Positions 1-7,272 of a stretch of DNA of 9,961 bases are shown here, piece after piece. Positions within the stretch are counted from its first letter, which is position 1, and every line of letters starts with the position of its first letter. The notes below the pieces were generated by a model that saw only the letters and a list, made by a program, of their open reading frames with translations, made no database searches and was not told the DNA's origin. Source of the stretch: JAWLBW01 sp041687475 (GTDB lineage Bacteria > J088 > JAWLBW01). Both the position numbers and the translations under genes were made by a program. The stretch is taken from positions 1-9,961 of the forward strand of contig JAWLBW010000164.1 of assembly GCA_041687475.1 (NCBI GenBank), read 5' to 3'.

Positions 1-1305
1 CTTTCCGGGCGCGACGAAGGTCTTGTCGTGCGAGCCGTATTCTTCGGCCTTCTTGGCCATCAGGCCCACGTTGTGCACGGTGCCCATGGTCGCGGGGTCG
101 AACTGGCCGTGCTTCTGGCAGTCTTCGACGATGGCCTGGTACATGCCGGCGTACGCGCGGTCGGGCACCATGGCGATGGTGTCGTGCAGCTGGTTATCGG
201 GCCCCCACATGCGGCCGCCGTCTCGAATCATGGGCGGAATCGACGCGTCGATGATGATGTCGTTGGGCGCGTGCAGGTTGGTAATGCCCTTGTCGGAGTC
301 GACCATGGCCAGCGCGGGGCGCTGCTTGTAAACGGCTTCGATGTCGGCCTTGATTTCGTTTCGCTTTTCTTCGGGCAGCTCTTCAAGCTTTGCGTACACC
401 TGGCCCAGCCCGTTGTTCAGGTTCACGCCCAGCTGTTTCAGCGTGTCGGCGTGTTTGGCCAGGGCCTCTTCGTAATACACGGCGACGGCGTGGCCGAAGA
501 GCACCGGGTCGGACACCTTCATCATGGTGGCCTTCAGGTGCAGCGAGAGCAGCACGTCGTCCTTCTTCGCGGCCTCGATTTCACGGGCGTAGAACTCGCG
601 CAGCCTGCCCACGTTCATGACGGCGGCGTCGATGACCTCGCCTTCCTGCAGGGCGGCGGCGCCCTTCAGCTCCTTGGTCGAACCGTCGGCGCCGACGTAT
701 TCGATGCGGTACTTCGCGGCCTTGTCGACCACGTGCGACTTTTCACTGCCGAAGAAATCGCCTTCGGACATATGGGCCACGCGGGTTTTCGAACCCTCGG
801 GCCAGGGCTTCATCATGCGATGGGGATACTTCTTCGCAAATTCCTTGACCGAAGCGGGCGCCCGGCGATCGGAGTTGCCTTCGCGCAGCACCGGGTTCAC
901 GGCGCTTCCCAACACCTTGGCGTAACGCCGGCGCACTTCTTCGTCTTCGGCCGTCTTGGGCTCGCTCGGATAATCAGGCAGGTCGTAGCCCTGCTTCTTC
1001 AGCTCGTCGATGGCCGCCTGCAGCTGGGGAATCGAGGCGCTGATGTTGGGCAGCTTGATGATGTTGGCTTCAGGCTTCTGGGTCAGCTCACCCATCATGG
1101 CGAGATAATCGGGAATGCGCTGTTCTTCGCGCAGCCGCTCGGGAAAAGAGGCGATAATGCGCCCCGCCAGTGAAATGTCCCAGGCTTCATAGTCGATGCC
1201 CGTACCGCCGGTAAAGGCGCGCAGAATCGGCAACAACGAGTAGGTGGCAAGGGCGGGGGCTTCGTCGGTGTGGGTGTATATGACGGTAGATTTGCCTGAA
1301 CTCAT
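1..1305 (-). CDS. icd: NADP-dependent isocitrate dehydrogenase, monomeric type (3' end outside window)
   Basis: Oxidatively decarboxylates isocitrate to 2-oxoglutarate with NADP+ in the TCA cycle; cytosolic. The minus strand is open for exactly 435 codons and runs off the left edge; the family is about 740 residues, so roughly the last 300 are missing. The translation starts MSSGKSTVIYTHTDEAPALA. Residues 133-148 (GSAVNPVLREGNSDRR) match the substrate-binding segment of the monomeric IDH-II family: Ser134, Asn137, Arg141 and Arg147 correspond to Ser132, Asn135, Arg139 and Arg145 of the Azotobacter enzyme as I recall it. Further on, MKVSDP and NDIIIDASIP are also family-typical. The ATG at 1305-1303 has AGGAG five bases upstream. 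The gene is divergent from the H-NOX operon. It is unrelated in sequence to the common dimeric Icd. The identification is firm; completeness cannot be judged. Confidence 0.96.
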   Translation of the reverse strand, partial: MSSGKSTVIYTHTDEAPALATYSLLPILRAFTGGTGIDYEAWDISLAGRIIASFPERLREEQRIPDYLAMMGELTQKPEANIIKLPNISASIPQLQAAIDELKKQGYDLPDYPSEPKTAEDEEVRRRYAKVLGSAVNPVLREGNSDRRAPASVKEFAKKYPHRMMKPWPEGSKTRVAHMSEGDFFGSEKSHVVDKAAKYRIEYVGADGSTKELKGAAALQEGEVIDAAVMNVGRLREFYAREIEAAKKDDVLLSLHLKATMMKVSDPVLFGHAVAVYYEEALAKHADTLKQLGVNLNNGLGQVYAKLEELPEEKRNEIKADIEAVYKQRPALAMVDSDKGITNLHAPNDIIIDASIPPMIRDGGRMWGPDNQLHDTIAMVPDRAYAGMYQAIVEDCQKHGQFDPATMGTVHNVGLMAKKAEEYGSHDKTFVAPGK

Positions 1306-1310
1306 GTTCA

Positions 1311-1315
1311 CTCCT
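1311..1315 (-). promoter_or_regulatory. Ribosome binding site of the isocitrate dehydrogenase gene
   Basis: AGGAG on the minus strand, five bases before the ATG at 1305. It supports this start, since the family N-terminus begins at this methionine. Confidence 0.75.
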
Positions 1316-1500
1316 GCTTCAGCGGGTGGGCGACAAGGACGATATCGGATAGAAAACGCGCGGCACCGCGGCGGCTTCTGAAACGGAAGGGGCCGGCTTC
1401 TCCGGTGCGCCCGGGCGAAGAGGCGCCCCTGAGCCGAGGGCTCCGGCCCGATGACGGTGGGCCTACGCGATGGTTCGACAGAGACTCTGCCGAATCTTGT

Positions 1501-1508
1501 ATTATAAT
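1501..1508. promoter_or_regulatory. Candidate -10 element(s) in the divergent region
   Basis: ATTATAAT in a GC-rich background contains a perfect TATAAT on the plus strand (1503-1508) and, because it is nearly symmetrical, another on the minus strand (1506-1501). It could serve the H-NOX operon, the isocitrate dehydrogenase gene, or both. No good -35 hexamer sits 16-18 bases upstream on the plus strand; TTCGAC at 1474-1479 is too far away at 23 bases. The assignment therefore rests on the -10 match and AT-richness alone. Confidence 0.4.
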
Positions 1509-1606
1509 CGACCAGCCCACCGGGCGGCAATGCGCTTTCGTGGGCAGACCAGGCCATCGGCCGCCCCCTTCACGATGCCGCGCCTACATAAATCGACGGA
1601 ATTTTC

Positions 1607-1626
1607 AGGACAGACGCCTGTCTTTT
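1607..1626 (+). promoter_or_regulatory. Small stem-loop with T-run in the H-NOX leader
   Basis: GACAG (1609-1613), loop ACGC, CTGTC (1618-1622), followed directly by TTTT (1623-1626). The stem extends to seven pairs if one G-T wobble is allowed. It looks like a weak intrinsic terminator or attenuator about 47 bases before the H-NOX start. A chance dyad is possible. Confidence 0.3.
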
Positions 1627-1660
1627 CGGTAAACTCTACGCCACCCATATTACGTTTTGC

Positions 1661-1666
1661 GGAGGG
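1661..1666 (+). promoter_or_regulatory. Ribosome binding site of the H-NOX gene
   Basis: GGAGGG seven bases before the ATG at 1674. This decides the start: the frame is open back to 1470, but the upstream part has no Shine-Dalgarno and the H-NOX family begins with MKG, exactly as here. Confidence 0.85.
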
Positions 1667-1673
1667 AGCAGAC

Positions 1674-2225
1674 ATGAAGGGAATGGTATTCACGGAATTT
1701 CTCGAGATGGTCGAAGACGTTTTCTCGCCCGACGTCGCCGACACGATCCTGACCAACGCCGACCTGCCGTCGGGCGGCGTCTACACGGCCGTCGGCACCT
1801 ACGATCACGATGAAATGGTCACGCTGGTCAAGAACCTCAGCGCCGAAACGAATACGCCCGTACCCGATTTGCTGCGCGCTTTCGGCAAGCACCTGTTCGG
1901 CCGGTTTGCCTCAACGCATCCCCAGTTTTTCGACGGCAAGCAGAACGCGTTCAGCTTTCTCGCCGGCGTCGAAGACTACATTCACGTCGAGGTGCGCAAA
2001 CTCTACCCCGACGCGCAGCTGCCGAGCTTCGAATACGAGCATCCCAACGACGATACGCTGCTCATGACCTACCGCTCGGTGCGGCCGTTCGCCGATCTGG
2101 CCGAAGGACTCATTCAGGGCTGCTTCGCCCACTTCGGTGAAGAAGTCGGCATTGAACGTACGACCCTGTCGACCGAACCCGAGACCTGCGTACAATTTGC
2201 ACTGACCAAGCGCGTAGCCGTATGA
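1674..2225 (+). CDS. H-NOX haem-binding gas-sensor protein (stand-alone), probable NO sensor
   Basis: A cytosolic haem protein that binds nitric oxide and controls a partner kinase. It has 183 residues, the normal size for stand-alone bacterial H-NOX. Visible hallmarks are the N-terminal MKGMVF, proximal haem ligand His104 in DYIHVEVRKLYP, Pro117 in LPSF (the haem-distorting proline) and the YxSxR haem-propionate motif Tyr133-Ser135-Arg137, followed by AEGLIQGCFAHFGEE. Compared from memory with the Thermoanaerobacter O2-binding H-NOX, the distal-pocket Trp9, Asn74 and Tyr140 are replaced by Phe9, Leu74 and Leu142. The H-bond network for O2 is thus absent, and selective NO binding is inferred. 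The stop overlaps the start of the histidine kinase (ATGA, 2222-2225), the usual H-NOX/kinase arrangement. It has a strong ribosome binding site and its own intergenic region upstream. Confidence 0.95.
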   Translation: MKGMVFTEFLEMVEDVFSPDVADTILTNADLPSGGVYTAVGTYDHDEMVTLVKNLSAETNTPVPDLLRAFGKHLFGRFASTHPQFFDGKQNAFSFLAGVEDYIHVEVRKLYPDAQLPSFEYEHPNDDTLLMTYRSVRPFADLAEGLIQGCFAHFGEEVGIERTTLSTEPETCVQFALTKRVAV

Positions 2226-3899
2226 GCAACGAAGTCGACGTACTCAAGCGCAGACTCGCCCGCGAGCGCGAAGCGCGCAAGCAGGCCGAAAAAATCGCCG
2301 AAGAGAAGACCTACCAGGCTCATCTTGCCAACCAGGAGTTGCGCCAGCTGGCCGAGCATCTCGAAGAAAAGGTTCGCGATCGCACGGCAGAGTTGGCCGA
2401 GGCTCGCGACCAGGCCATTCAGGCGAGTCAGGCCAAGAGCGCCTTTCTCGCGAACATGAGCCACGAGCTGCGCACGCCCCTGAACGCCATTATCGGCTAC
2501 AGCGAGATGCTGCAGGAAGAGGTCGAAGACCTTGGAGCCGAAGACCTGGTGCCCGATCTGCAGAAGATCAGTTCGGCGGGCAAACATCTGCTGGCGCTGA
2601 TCAACGACATTCTCGACATATCGAAGATCGAAGCGGGNNNNNNNNNNCATCGACGGCATGCTGCAGGACGTGGTAACCACCATTCACCCGCTGGTCGAGA
2701 AGAACGGCAACAAGCTCGACGTAACCTGCCCCGAAGACATCGGCGAATTGAACGCCGACCTCACCAAGGTACGGCAGACGCTGTTCAACCTGCTCAGCAA
2801 CGCTTCGAAGTTCACCAAGGACGGCACCATACGCCTTGAAGTCGAACGCGAACCGGCCGAAGGCAATCGCCCTGCGTTCGTGGTCATGCGGGTCATCGAC
2901 TCGGGTATCGGCATGAAGCCCGAACAGATGGAAAAACTCTTTCAGGAGTTCACGCAGGCCGATTCGTCGACCACGCGCAAATACGGCGGCACCGGACTGG
3001 GGCTGGCCATCAGCAAGCGCTTCTGCGTCATGATGGGCGGCGATATTACCGTCGACAGCGTTTACGGCGAGGGTTCGACCTTTACGGTTCGCCTGCCCGC
3101 CGAGGTGCAGCGAACCAGTTCCGAAGAACGGTCCGCCGTGCCTGCCGTCGAGGCCGATCAGTTCGTGCTCGCCATCGACGACGACCCCACCGTCGGCGAG
3201 CTTCTGCGCCGATATCTCTCGAAGGAGGGCATCGCGGTCGAAATCGCCGCCGACGGCGAAGCCGGCATCAGAATTGCAACCGAAAGGCGCCCCGCCCTGA
3301 TCACGCTCGACGTCATGATGCCCGGCATGGACGGCTGGGCCGTGTTGACCGCGCTGAAGGCCAACCCGCAAACGGCCGACATTCCGGTGGTCATGCTCAC
3401 CATCGTCGAAAACAAGGACATGGGTTATGCGCTCGGCGTTTCCGAGTACCTGACCAAGCCCATCGAAAAAGACAGGCTGCTGTCGGTCATTCGTCGCCAC
3501 CGGACGCAGGGTTCGCAGGTACTCGTCGTCGAAGACGATGCCATGACCCGCGACATGATGCGGCGTATGCTCGAGAAGGACGGCTGGTCGGTGGCCGAAG
3601 CGACGAACGGCCGGGTCGGCCTCGAACAGGTAGCGAAGAACAAGCCCTCGCTGGTCCTGCTCGATCTCATGATGCCCGAAATGGACGGTTTCACCTTTGC
3701 GAGCGAAGTACGGAACAACCCCGACTGGGCCGACGTTCCCATCGTCGTCGTTACCGCCAAGGACCTGACGGCCGAAGACCGCGAAAAGCTCAGCGGCTCG
3801 GTGCAACGCATCATGATGAAGGGCTCGTACCGGCGCGAAGAGTTGCTGGGCGAAGTCAAACGCATACTCAAGTCGCAGAAGGGTTTCGTCGAAACCTGA
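2222..3899 (+). CDS. Soluble hybrid histidine kinase with two receiver domains, H-NOX partner (interrupted by assembly gap)
   Basis: Likely the kinase controlled by the adjacent H-NOX. There is no transmembrane segment or fused sensor: residues 1-75 are a charged coiled coil (RLAREREARKQAEK to RTAELAEAR). HisKA follows, with the H-box FLANMSHELRTPLNAIIGYS and phospho-acceptor His81 (codon 2462-2464). After the gap comes the HATPase: N-box LLSNASKFT, G1 DSGIGM, F-box LFQEF and G2 GGTGLGLAISK. Two receivers follow. REC1 has IDDD, phospho-acceptor Asp in LDVMMPGMDG (codon 3309-3311) and Lys in LTKP (3456-3458). REC2 has VEDD, Asp in LDLMMPEMDG (3663-3665) and Lys in MMKGSYRREELL (3819-3821). Both receivers keep the acidic pocket, Asp and Lys, so both look functional. 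There is no Hpt or DNA-binding domain. Ten N at 2638-2647 break the frame by one base; a true gap that is a multiple of three restores it. Full length is about 570 residues. Confidence 0.93.
2638..2647. other. Assembly gap (10 N) inside the histidine kinase
   Basis: Ten N between the HisKA end (ISKIEAG) and the segment IDGMLQDVV. The flanking frames differ by one, so ten is a placeholder and not the true length. Related kinases usually have about ten residues (of the type KMELYLEDFD) here, which predicts about 30 missing bases, a multiple of three that rejoins the frame. Confidence 0.95.
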
Positions 3900-3906
3900 C
3901 AACCAC

Positions 3907-3932
3907 GGGCCCGACTCGCCGCGAGAAGGCCC
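3907..3932 (+). terminator. Weak hairpin after the kinase gene
   Basis: Nested stem eight bases past the kinase stop: GGGCC (3907-3911) pairs with GGCCC (3928-3932), and inside it CTCG (3915-3918) pairs with CGAG (3922-3925). No T-run follows, so it is at best a weak or factor-dependent transcription end, and may only protect the 3' end. Confidence 0.3.
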
Positions 3933-4038
3933 AGTCGGACAAAGATGTTCCGGAGGCGGGACCTGCGCTTACCATGCGCTCGTCCCGCGAACCGGACACC
4001 TGCTGTCCAATTCGTGTGGCATGCTTACGAATCAGGAC

Positions 4039-4058
4039 AGGCGACACCCGAGTCGCCT
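4039..4058 (+). other. Perfect 7-bp stem-loop upstream of the cysteine-rich gene
   Basis: AGGCGAC (4039-4045), loop ACCCGA, GTCGCCT (4052-4058). It lies 18 bases before the ATG at 4077 and 140 bases after the kinase stop. It could be a terminator of the H-NOX operon (only TTT follows) or a leader structure of the next gene. The function is undetermined. Confidence 0.35.
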
Positions 4059-4076
4059 CTGGTTTCGAAAAAGAGC

Positions 4077-4553
4077 ATGCCGCAAGACCGAACCCCGATT
4101 ACACGGACCGACGGAAGGTACCGCCCCGCCGAAGCCTGCCTTCTTTGCGACAGGCAACTGCGCGAGACCGGCGGACGCAGGCTCACCGCCCAGCAGGAAC
4201 GTGGCGTTCACCTCTCGTCCGACCTCAGGGGTTCGCCCGATCGCGGCCTTCCCCACCATGCCATCAGGCTTTCCGAAGACTCGCCCCTGCAGGTGGTAAC
4301 CTGGGGCGAAAGAGAGACATTCACCACCGACGTACTGCTCAAGGCGCGCAGCGAATTCCTTGCAGGCCGCCACCCCTGGTTCTGTCAGCCTTGCGGAAAG
4401 CGCTCATGCCCCCACTGCGGCGCACCGCTTCGTCTACCCATGGGCTCCGATGTTCTCGACGACGACGGCGGCATAACCCATGTACCCATCGTGCCCGTCG
4501 CTCCCGATTGCAGCAACCCGGCCTGCGATAAATTCGAAAGCGACGGCGACTGA
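4077..4553 (+). CDS. Small cysteine-rich, probable zinc-ribbon protein of unknown function
   Basis: I do not recognise a named family. The 158-residue product has eight cysteines in four pairs: Cys21-x2-Cys24, Cys103-x2-Cys106, Cys111-x2-Cys114 and Cys145-x4-Cys150. This is enough for two zinc sites, with the central WFCQPCGKRSCPHCGAP segment resembling a rubredoxin-like or zinc-ribbon knuckle. The rest is hydrophilic, with no signal peptide or membrane segment, so it is probably cytosolic. The ATG at 4077 is preferred: the frame is open back to 3945, but that extension has different codon choice and Arg/Pro-rich low-information sequence. The ribosome binding site is poor (AAAAAGAG just before the ATG), so the start is uncertain. 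The gene follows the H-NOX kinase by 177 bases and is convergent with the peptidase gene, 18 bases away. Confidence 0.65.
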   Translation: MPQDRTPITRTDGRYRPAEACLLCDRQLRETGGRRLTAQQERGVHLSSDLRGSPDRGLPHHAIRLSEDSPLQVVTWGERETFTTDVLLKARSEFLAGRHPWFCQPCGKRSCPHCGAPLRLPMGSDVLDDDGGITHVPIVPVAPDCSNPACDKFESDGD

Positions 4554-4571
4554 AGCCGACGCCTCTTCGGG

Positions 4572-5669
4572 CTACTTCGTGCCCGCTTGGCCGAGAACTT
4601 CAACCACGCCCATGAGCCCCGTTACCACGTGGGCCATGCGATCATAGTCGAGCGTATCGGCCGTATCGCAGGGCTTGTGGTAACACCGGTTCCGGTTGGG
4701 GGCCGTATCGGTGATCATGACCGCCGGTACGCCCTGCTGCCAGTACGACCAGTGATCGGACCAGTCGACGCCTTCGACCCACCCGTACGTCACAAGGCCC
4801 TCGGACGGAAACGACACCGTTCGGCGGAATGCGCTCAAGGACGCGCGAACGAAGTCTTCCGAGTCCCAGTCGCCGACGAATGTAATGAAATTGCCCACCG
4901 TGGGCATGTCGAAGAACGCGCTCATGATCCACGGCACGTCCTGACTGCCGGGCTCGTCGCTGTAATAGCCGATGGTTTCGAGCGACAGCATGCCCACCAC
5001 CATTTCATCGGGGCGATCGTCACGCGAAGCGAAGACAAGGCTGCCCATGGCCTGCGTGTGAAAGAAGGGCTCTTCTTCATTCGTAAACGCCACCAGCCGC
5101 ACAGTGCGCTCGCGCGGATTGGCGTGAAATTCCCGCGCCAGTTCCAGAAGCGCGGCCGTACCCGAGGCGTTGTCGTCGGCGCCCGGGTTACAGCCGCCAG
5201 ACTCACAACCGTCTGAGTCATAGTGCGCTCCGATGACCAGCACCTCGTCGGGCCGCTTCGTGCCCCTTATTTCGAGCGCCAGGTTGCGGAACTCAATCTC
5301 GCTCACCGGGGGAACAGGCTGCCCTGTCGGACATTCGACCGGTGTGCACCGGTGCAGGCGCTCGTCAGGCAGTTCGGGCATCCGGTATGACTGCAGCAGA
5401 ACCGTCGACGTCGGCGCCGCCTCATACGAGCGGAACCTGCCTTCGATGTAATCGGCCGCCCTGTCGAGCCCTTCCGGCGCCAGGTAGCTGCGCTGCCCGA
5501 TCTCGACAGCCAACACCTCGACATGGCCGCGCAGGCGCTCGGCCAGCCCCGTATCGACGGTACGGTCGGGCACGGCGTGCCCCGCATCGGGAATGCGCTC
5601 GAGCAGACAGGCATTCAGATTCAGAACCAGAAACAGGCCGAGAAGCCCGTAAACAGCGGCTTTCATCAT
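4572..5669 (-). CDS. M28-family zinc metallopeptidase, predicted lipoprotein
   Basis: An aminopeptidase-like di-zinc hydrolase of 365 residues, predicted to be anchored in the envelope. A hydrophobic signal sequence ends in a lipobox-like LNAC with Cys21. The M28 metal and catalytic set is visible: His149 in IGAHYDS, Asp165 in PGADDNASG, Glu198/Glu199 in FTNEEEP (catalytic base and metal ligand), Glu231 in LSLETIGYY at the position often occupied by Asp, and His331 in YHKPCDTADTLDY. Three C-x4-C pairs (108/113, 155/160, 329/334) suggest disulfides and an oxidising compartment. The start is the first of two adjacent ATGs because its ATGA overlaps the stop of the upstream oxidase gene. It is the last gene of a three-gene operon. 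The substrate is unknown; glutaminyl-cyclase-like activity cannot be excluded from sequence alone. Confidence 0.9.
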   Translation of the reverse strand: MMKAAVYGLLGLFLVLNLNACLLERIPDAGHAVPDRTVDTGLAERLRGHVEVLAVEIGQRSYLAPEGLDRAADYIEGRFRSYEAAPTSTVLLQSYRMPELPDERLHRCTPVECPTGQPVPPVSEIEFRNLALEIRGTKRPDEVLVIGAHYDSDGCESGGCNPGADDNASGTAALLELAREFHANPRERTVRLVAFTNEEEPFFHTQAMGSLVFASRDDRPDEMVVGMLSLETIGYYSDEPGSQDVPWIMSAFFDMPTVGNFITFVGDWDSEDFVRASLSAFRRTVSFPSEGLVTYGWVEGVDWSDHWSYWQQGVPAVMITDTAPNRNRCYHKPCDTADTLDYDRMAHVVTGLMGVVEVLGQAGTK

Positions 5670-7270
5670 TCAACTTCGTCTTTGGGGGGAATAAGGCTCA
5701 TGGCCCGTTCGGCCAGCGCGGTAATGGTCAGGCTCGGGTTCACGCCCACATTGGCCGAGATGGCCGCCCCGTCGACCACGTACAACCCGGGACAGCCATG
5801 CACTTCGTGATTGGGGCCGATAACGCCTTCCGAGCTGTCGCGCCCCATGACGCACCCGCCCAGAATGTGCGCCGTGGTCGAAAGCCCGAAAACACTCTCG
5901 GTGAGCACGTTGAGCGGCGTGCCGCCGGTTGCCTCGGCATAGGCGCGCGCCGCCGCATTGGCCTCGGGCAGATACGTGGGCGCCCGCTTTTCACTTGCCT
6001 GCGCCGACACGAGCCCCTTGCGGAAGCCGGTGAACGGCCCCCTTCCCCAGCCGAAGGTAAGCGCGCTGTCGTTGTTCTGCATGACGGTAAGCACGGTCAT
6101 GCGTTCGTTCCATCGCCGGGCAAGTACGGAGGAAAGCGTGCGCCAGGGTGCGAGAAGCATGACGCCGAGTGTTCGAACAGCCCGCCGCAGCGGGCGCCGG
6201 TCGTCTATCATGGGGCCGAAGTAGGCCTTCATGAACGAATAGCCGGGCGGAAAGCGATTCTGCGTGATATGCGTGCGTTCGTTCGGGTAGAAGTCGGTGG
6301 TGATTGCCGGGCCGCCCTGCGACAGATCGCCGTGCCCGTCGGGGCCGAGAATGCCGACAATGGCTTCACTGTTCGTGCGCACCACCTGGCCCAACCGGGG
6401 CGAAAGCGCGGGCAGCGAGCCGAGCTCGTCGCGGCAGCGCAGAAGAAGCCCGAGAGTGCCCACGACCCCGGCCGACAAGACGACATGCCGCGCCCGATAT
6501 CGGCGCAAGGGCGCCCGCTTCCAGGGATGCGCGACTTCTACCGCATATCCCCCTTCCGGAAGGCGATGAAGGGCGACCGCCTTCGACTCGGGTACGATGG
6601 TGGCGCCGAGGCGTTCGGCCAGATAGAGATAGTTCTTGTCGAGGCTGTTCTTCGAACCGTAGCGGCAACCCGTGAGGCACGTGCCGCAGCCCGTGCAGGC
6701 CATGCGCGCGGGTCCCTTCCCCTCGAAATAGGGATCGGCCACCGTTTCGCCCGCCGACACCCCGTTACCCCCGAAATAAATGCCGTTTACCACGCGACCG
6801 AAGGTCTCGCCGGCCCCCAGCGCCTCGGCGGCCGTCCGTAGATGACGGTCCTGCTCGTCGAACCAGGGATTCGGGGCACGCCCGAGCATGCGAACCGCGG
6901 TTTCGTAATGGGGTTCGAGCTCGCGTTGCCAGTCGATGCCGAAACGACTCCACGCCGGGTCGGTGAAAAAGGCCGCCTTCGGCTTGAGCAGAACAGCCGC
7001 GTACACGAGGCTTCCGCCCCCCACGCCGACGCCGCCTACAATGGCCACGTGCCGGAAGACGTGCTGGGTAAAGTAGCCGCGCCAACCGAGGGCCGGCATC
7101 CAGAACAGCTTTTTCATCGACCGGTCGGCCGCCGCGAAATCGTCGGGGCCGACCCGCCGGCCCTGTTCGAGCACAATGACCCGATACCCTTTTTCGGCCA
7201 GGCGAAGCGCCGAAACGCTGCCGCCGAAACCGCTGCCGACAACCAGGTAATCGCAGTCGAAATCGGCCAT
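5666..7270 (-). CDS. GMC-type FAD oxidoreductase, cholesterol-oxidase-like
   Basis: A flavoprotein that oxidises an alcohol, possibly a sterol or hydrophobic substrate. It has 534 residues, typical for the ChoD-like branch. The N-terminal dinucleotide fold VVGSGFGGSVSALRLAE (residues 10-26) binds FAD, and GGVGVGGGSLVYAAVL (79-94) is the second FAD motif of this branch. The C-terminal block TAHILGGCVMG has His468, and VGVNPSLTITALAERAM has Asn511, the expected catalytic His/Asn pair. A four-cysteine cluster at 192, 195, 198 and 202 (CTGCGTCLTGC) lies in the insert typical of these proteins and could hold an Fe-S cluster or metal. There is no signal peptide or Tat motif. It begins two bases after the stop of the upstream gene and overlaps the peptidase start by four, so it is translationally coupled to both. 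Sterol specificity is not proven. Confidence 0.9.
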   Translation of the reverse strand: MADFDCDYLVVGSGFGGSVSALRLAEKGYRVIVLEQGRRVGPDDFAAADRSMKKLFWMPALGWRGYFTQHVFRHVAIVGGVGVGGGSLVYAAVLLKPKAAFFTDPAWSRFGIDWQRELEPHYETAVRMLGRAPNPWFDEQDRHLRTAAEALGAGETFGRVVNGIYFGGNGVSAGETVADPYFEGKGPARMACTGCGTCLTGCRYGSKNSLDKNYLYLAERLGATIVPESKAVALHRLPEGGYAVEVAHPWKRAPLRRYRARHVVLSAGVVGTLGLLLRCRDELGSLPALSPRLGQVVRTNSEAIVGILGPDGHGDLSQGGPAITTDFYPNERTHITQNRFPPGYSFMKAYFGPMIDDRRPLRRAVRTLGVMLLAPWRTLSSVLARRWNERMTVLTVMQNNDSALTFGWGRGPFTGFRKGLVSAQASEKRAPTYLPEANAAARAYAEATGGTPLNVLTESVFGLSTTAHILGGCVMGRDSSEGVIGPNHEVHGCPGLYVVDGAAISANVGVNPSLTITALAERAMSLIPPKDEVE

Positions 7271-7272
7271 GC

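Larger units (their letters stand above)
1306..1673. other. Divergent intergenic region between isocitrate dehydrogenase and H-NOX
   Basis: About 370 bases with no convincing gene; the reading frames crossing it show no family resemblance and different codon choice. It holds the ribosome binding sites of both flanking genes. Around 1390-1445 it is very GC-rich with overlapping small dyads, for example GGGCG at 1413-1417 with CGCCC at 1424-1428, and GAGCC-GAG-GGCTC at about 1431-1443. An isolated AT-rich island lies at about 1498-1508, and a short hairpin precedes the H-NOX gene. Promoters for both directions probably lie here. I did not see an FNR/DNR-type TTGAT-N4-ATCAA box. Confidence 0.6.

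Noticed and set aside
28..1173. 381-codon open frame on the plus strand
   Set aside because: It is the antisense shadow of the isocitrate dehydrogenase gene; its His/Val/Gly-rich translation matches no family and is produced by the GC-biased third positions of the real gene.
1470..1673. N-terminal extension of the H-NOX protein
   Set aside because: The family starts with MKG at 1674, where a GGAGGG ribosome binding site is well placed; the extension has no ribosome binding site and no resemblance to H-NOX.
2636..2660. Frameshift or pseudogene in the histidine kinase
   Set aside because: The frame change coincides exactly with ten N of a placeholder gap, and both sides encode intact, collinear kinase domains.
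2601..3902. 433-codon open frame on the minus strand
   Set aside because: Antisense to the histidine kinase, whose motifs (G1, G2, two receivers) are unmistakable on the plus strand.
3945..4076. Longer start for the cysteine-rich protein
   Set aside because: The extra 44 residues are Arg/Pro-rich with codon use unlike the neighbouring genes, and the extension runs through a perfect stem-loop; the start at 4077 is favoured, though not proven.
4554..4571. Bidirectional terminator between the convergent genes
   Set aside because: Only a four-pair AGCC/GGCT stem can be drawn, and no T-run is present on either strand.
5342..6841. 499-codon open frame on the plus strand
   Set aside because: Antisense to the peptidase and oxidase genes, Arg/Ala-rich with no recognisable motif, and it crosses the boundary of two real genes.
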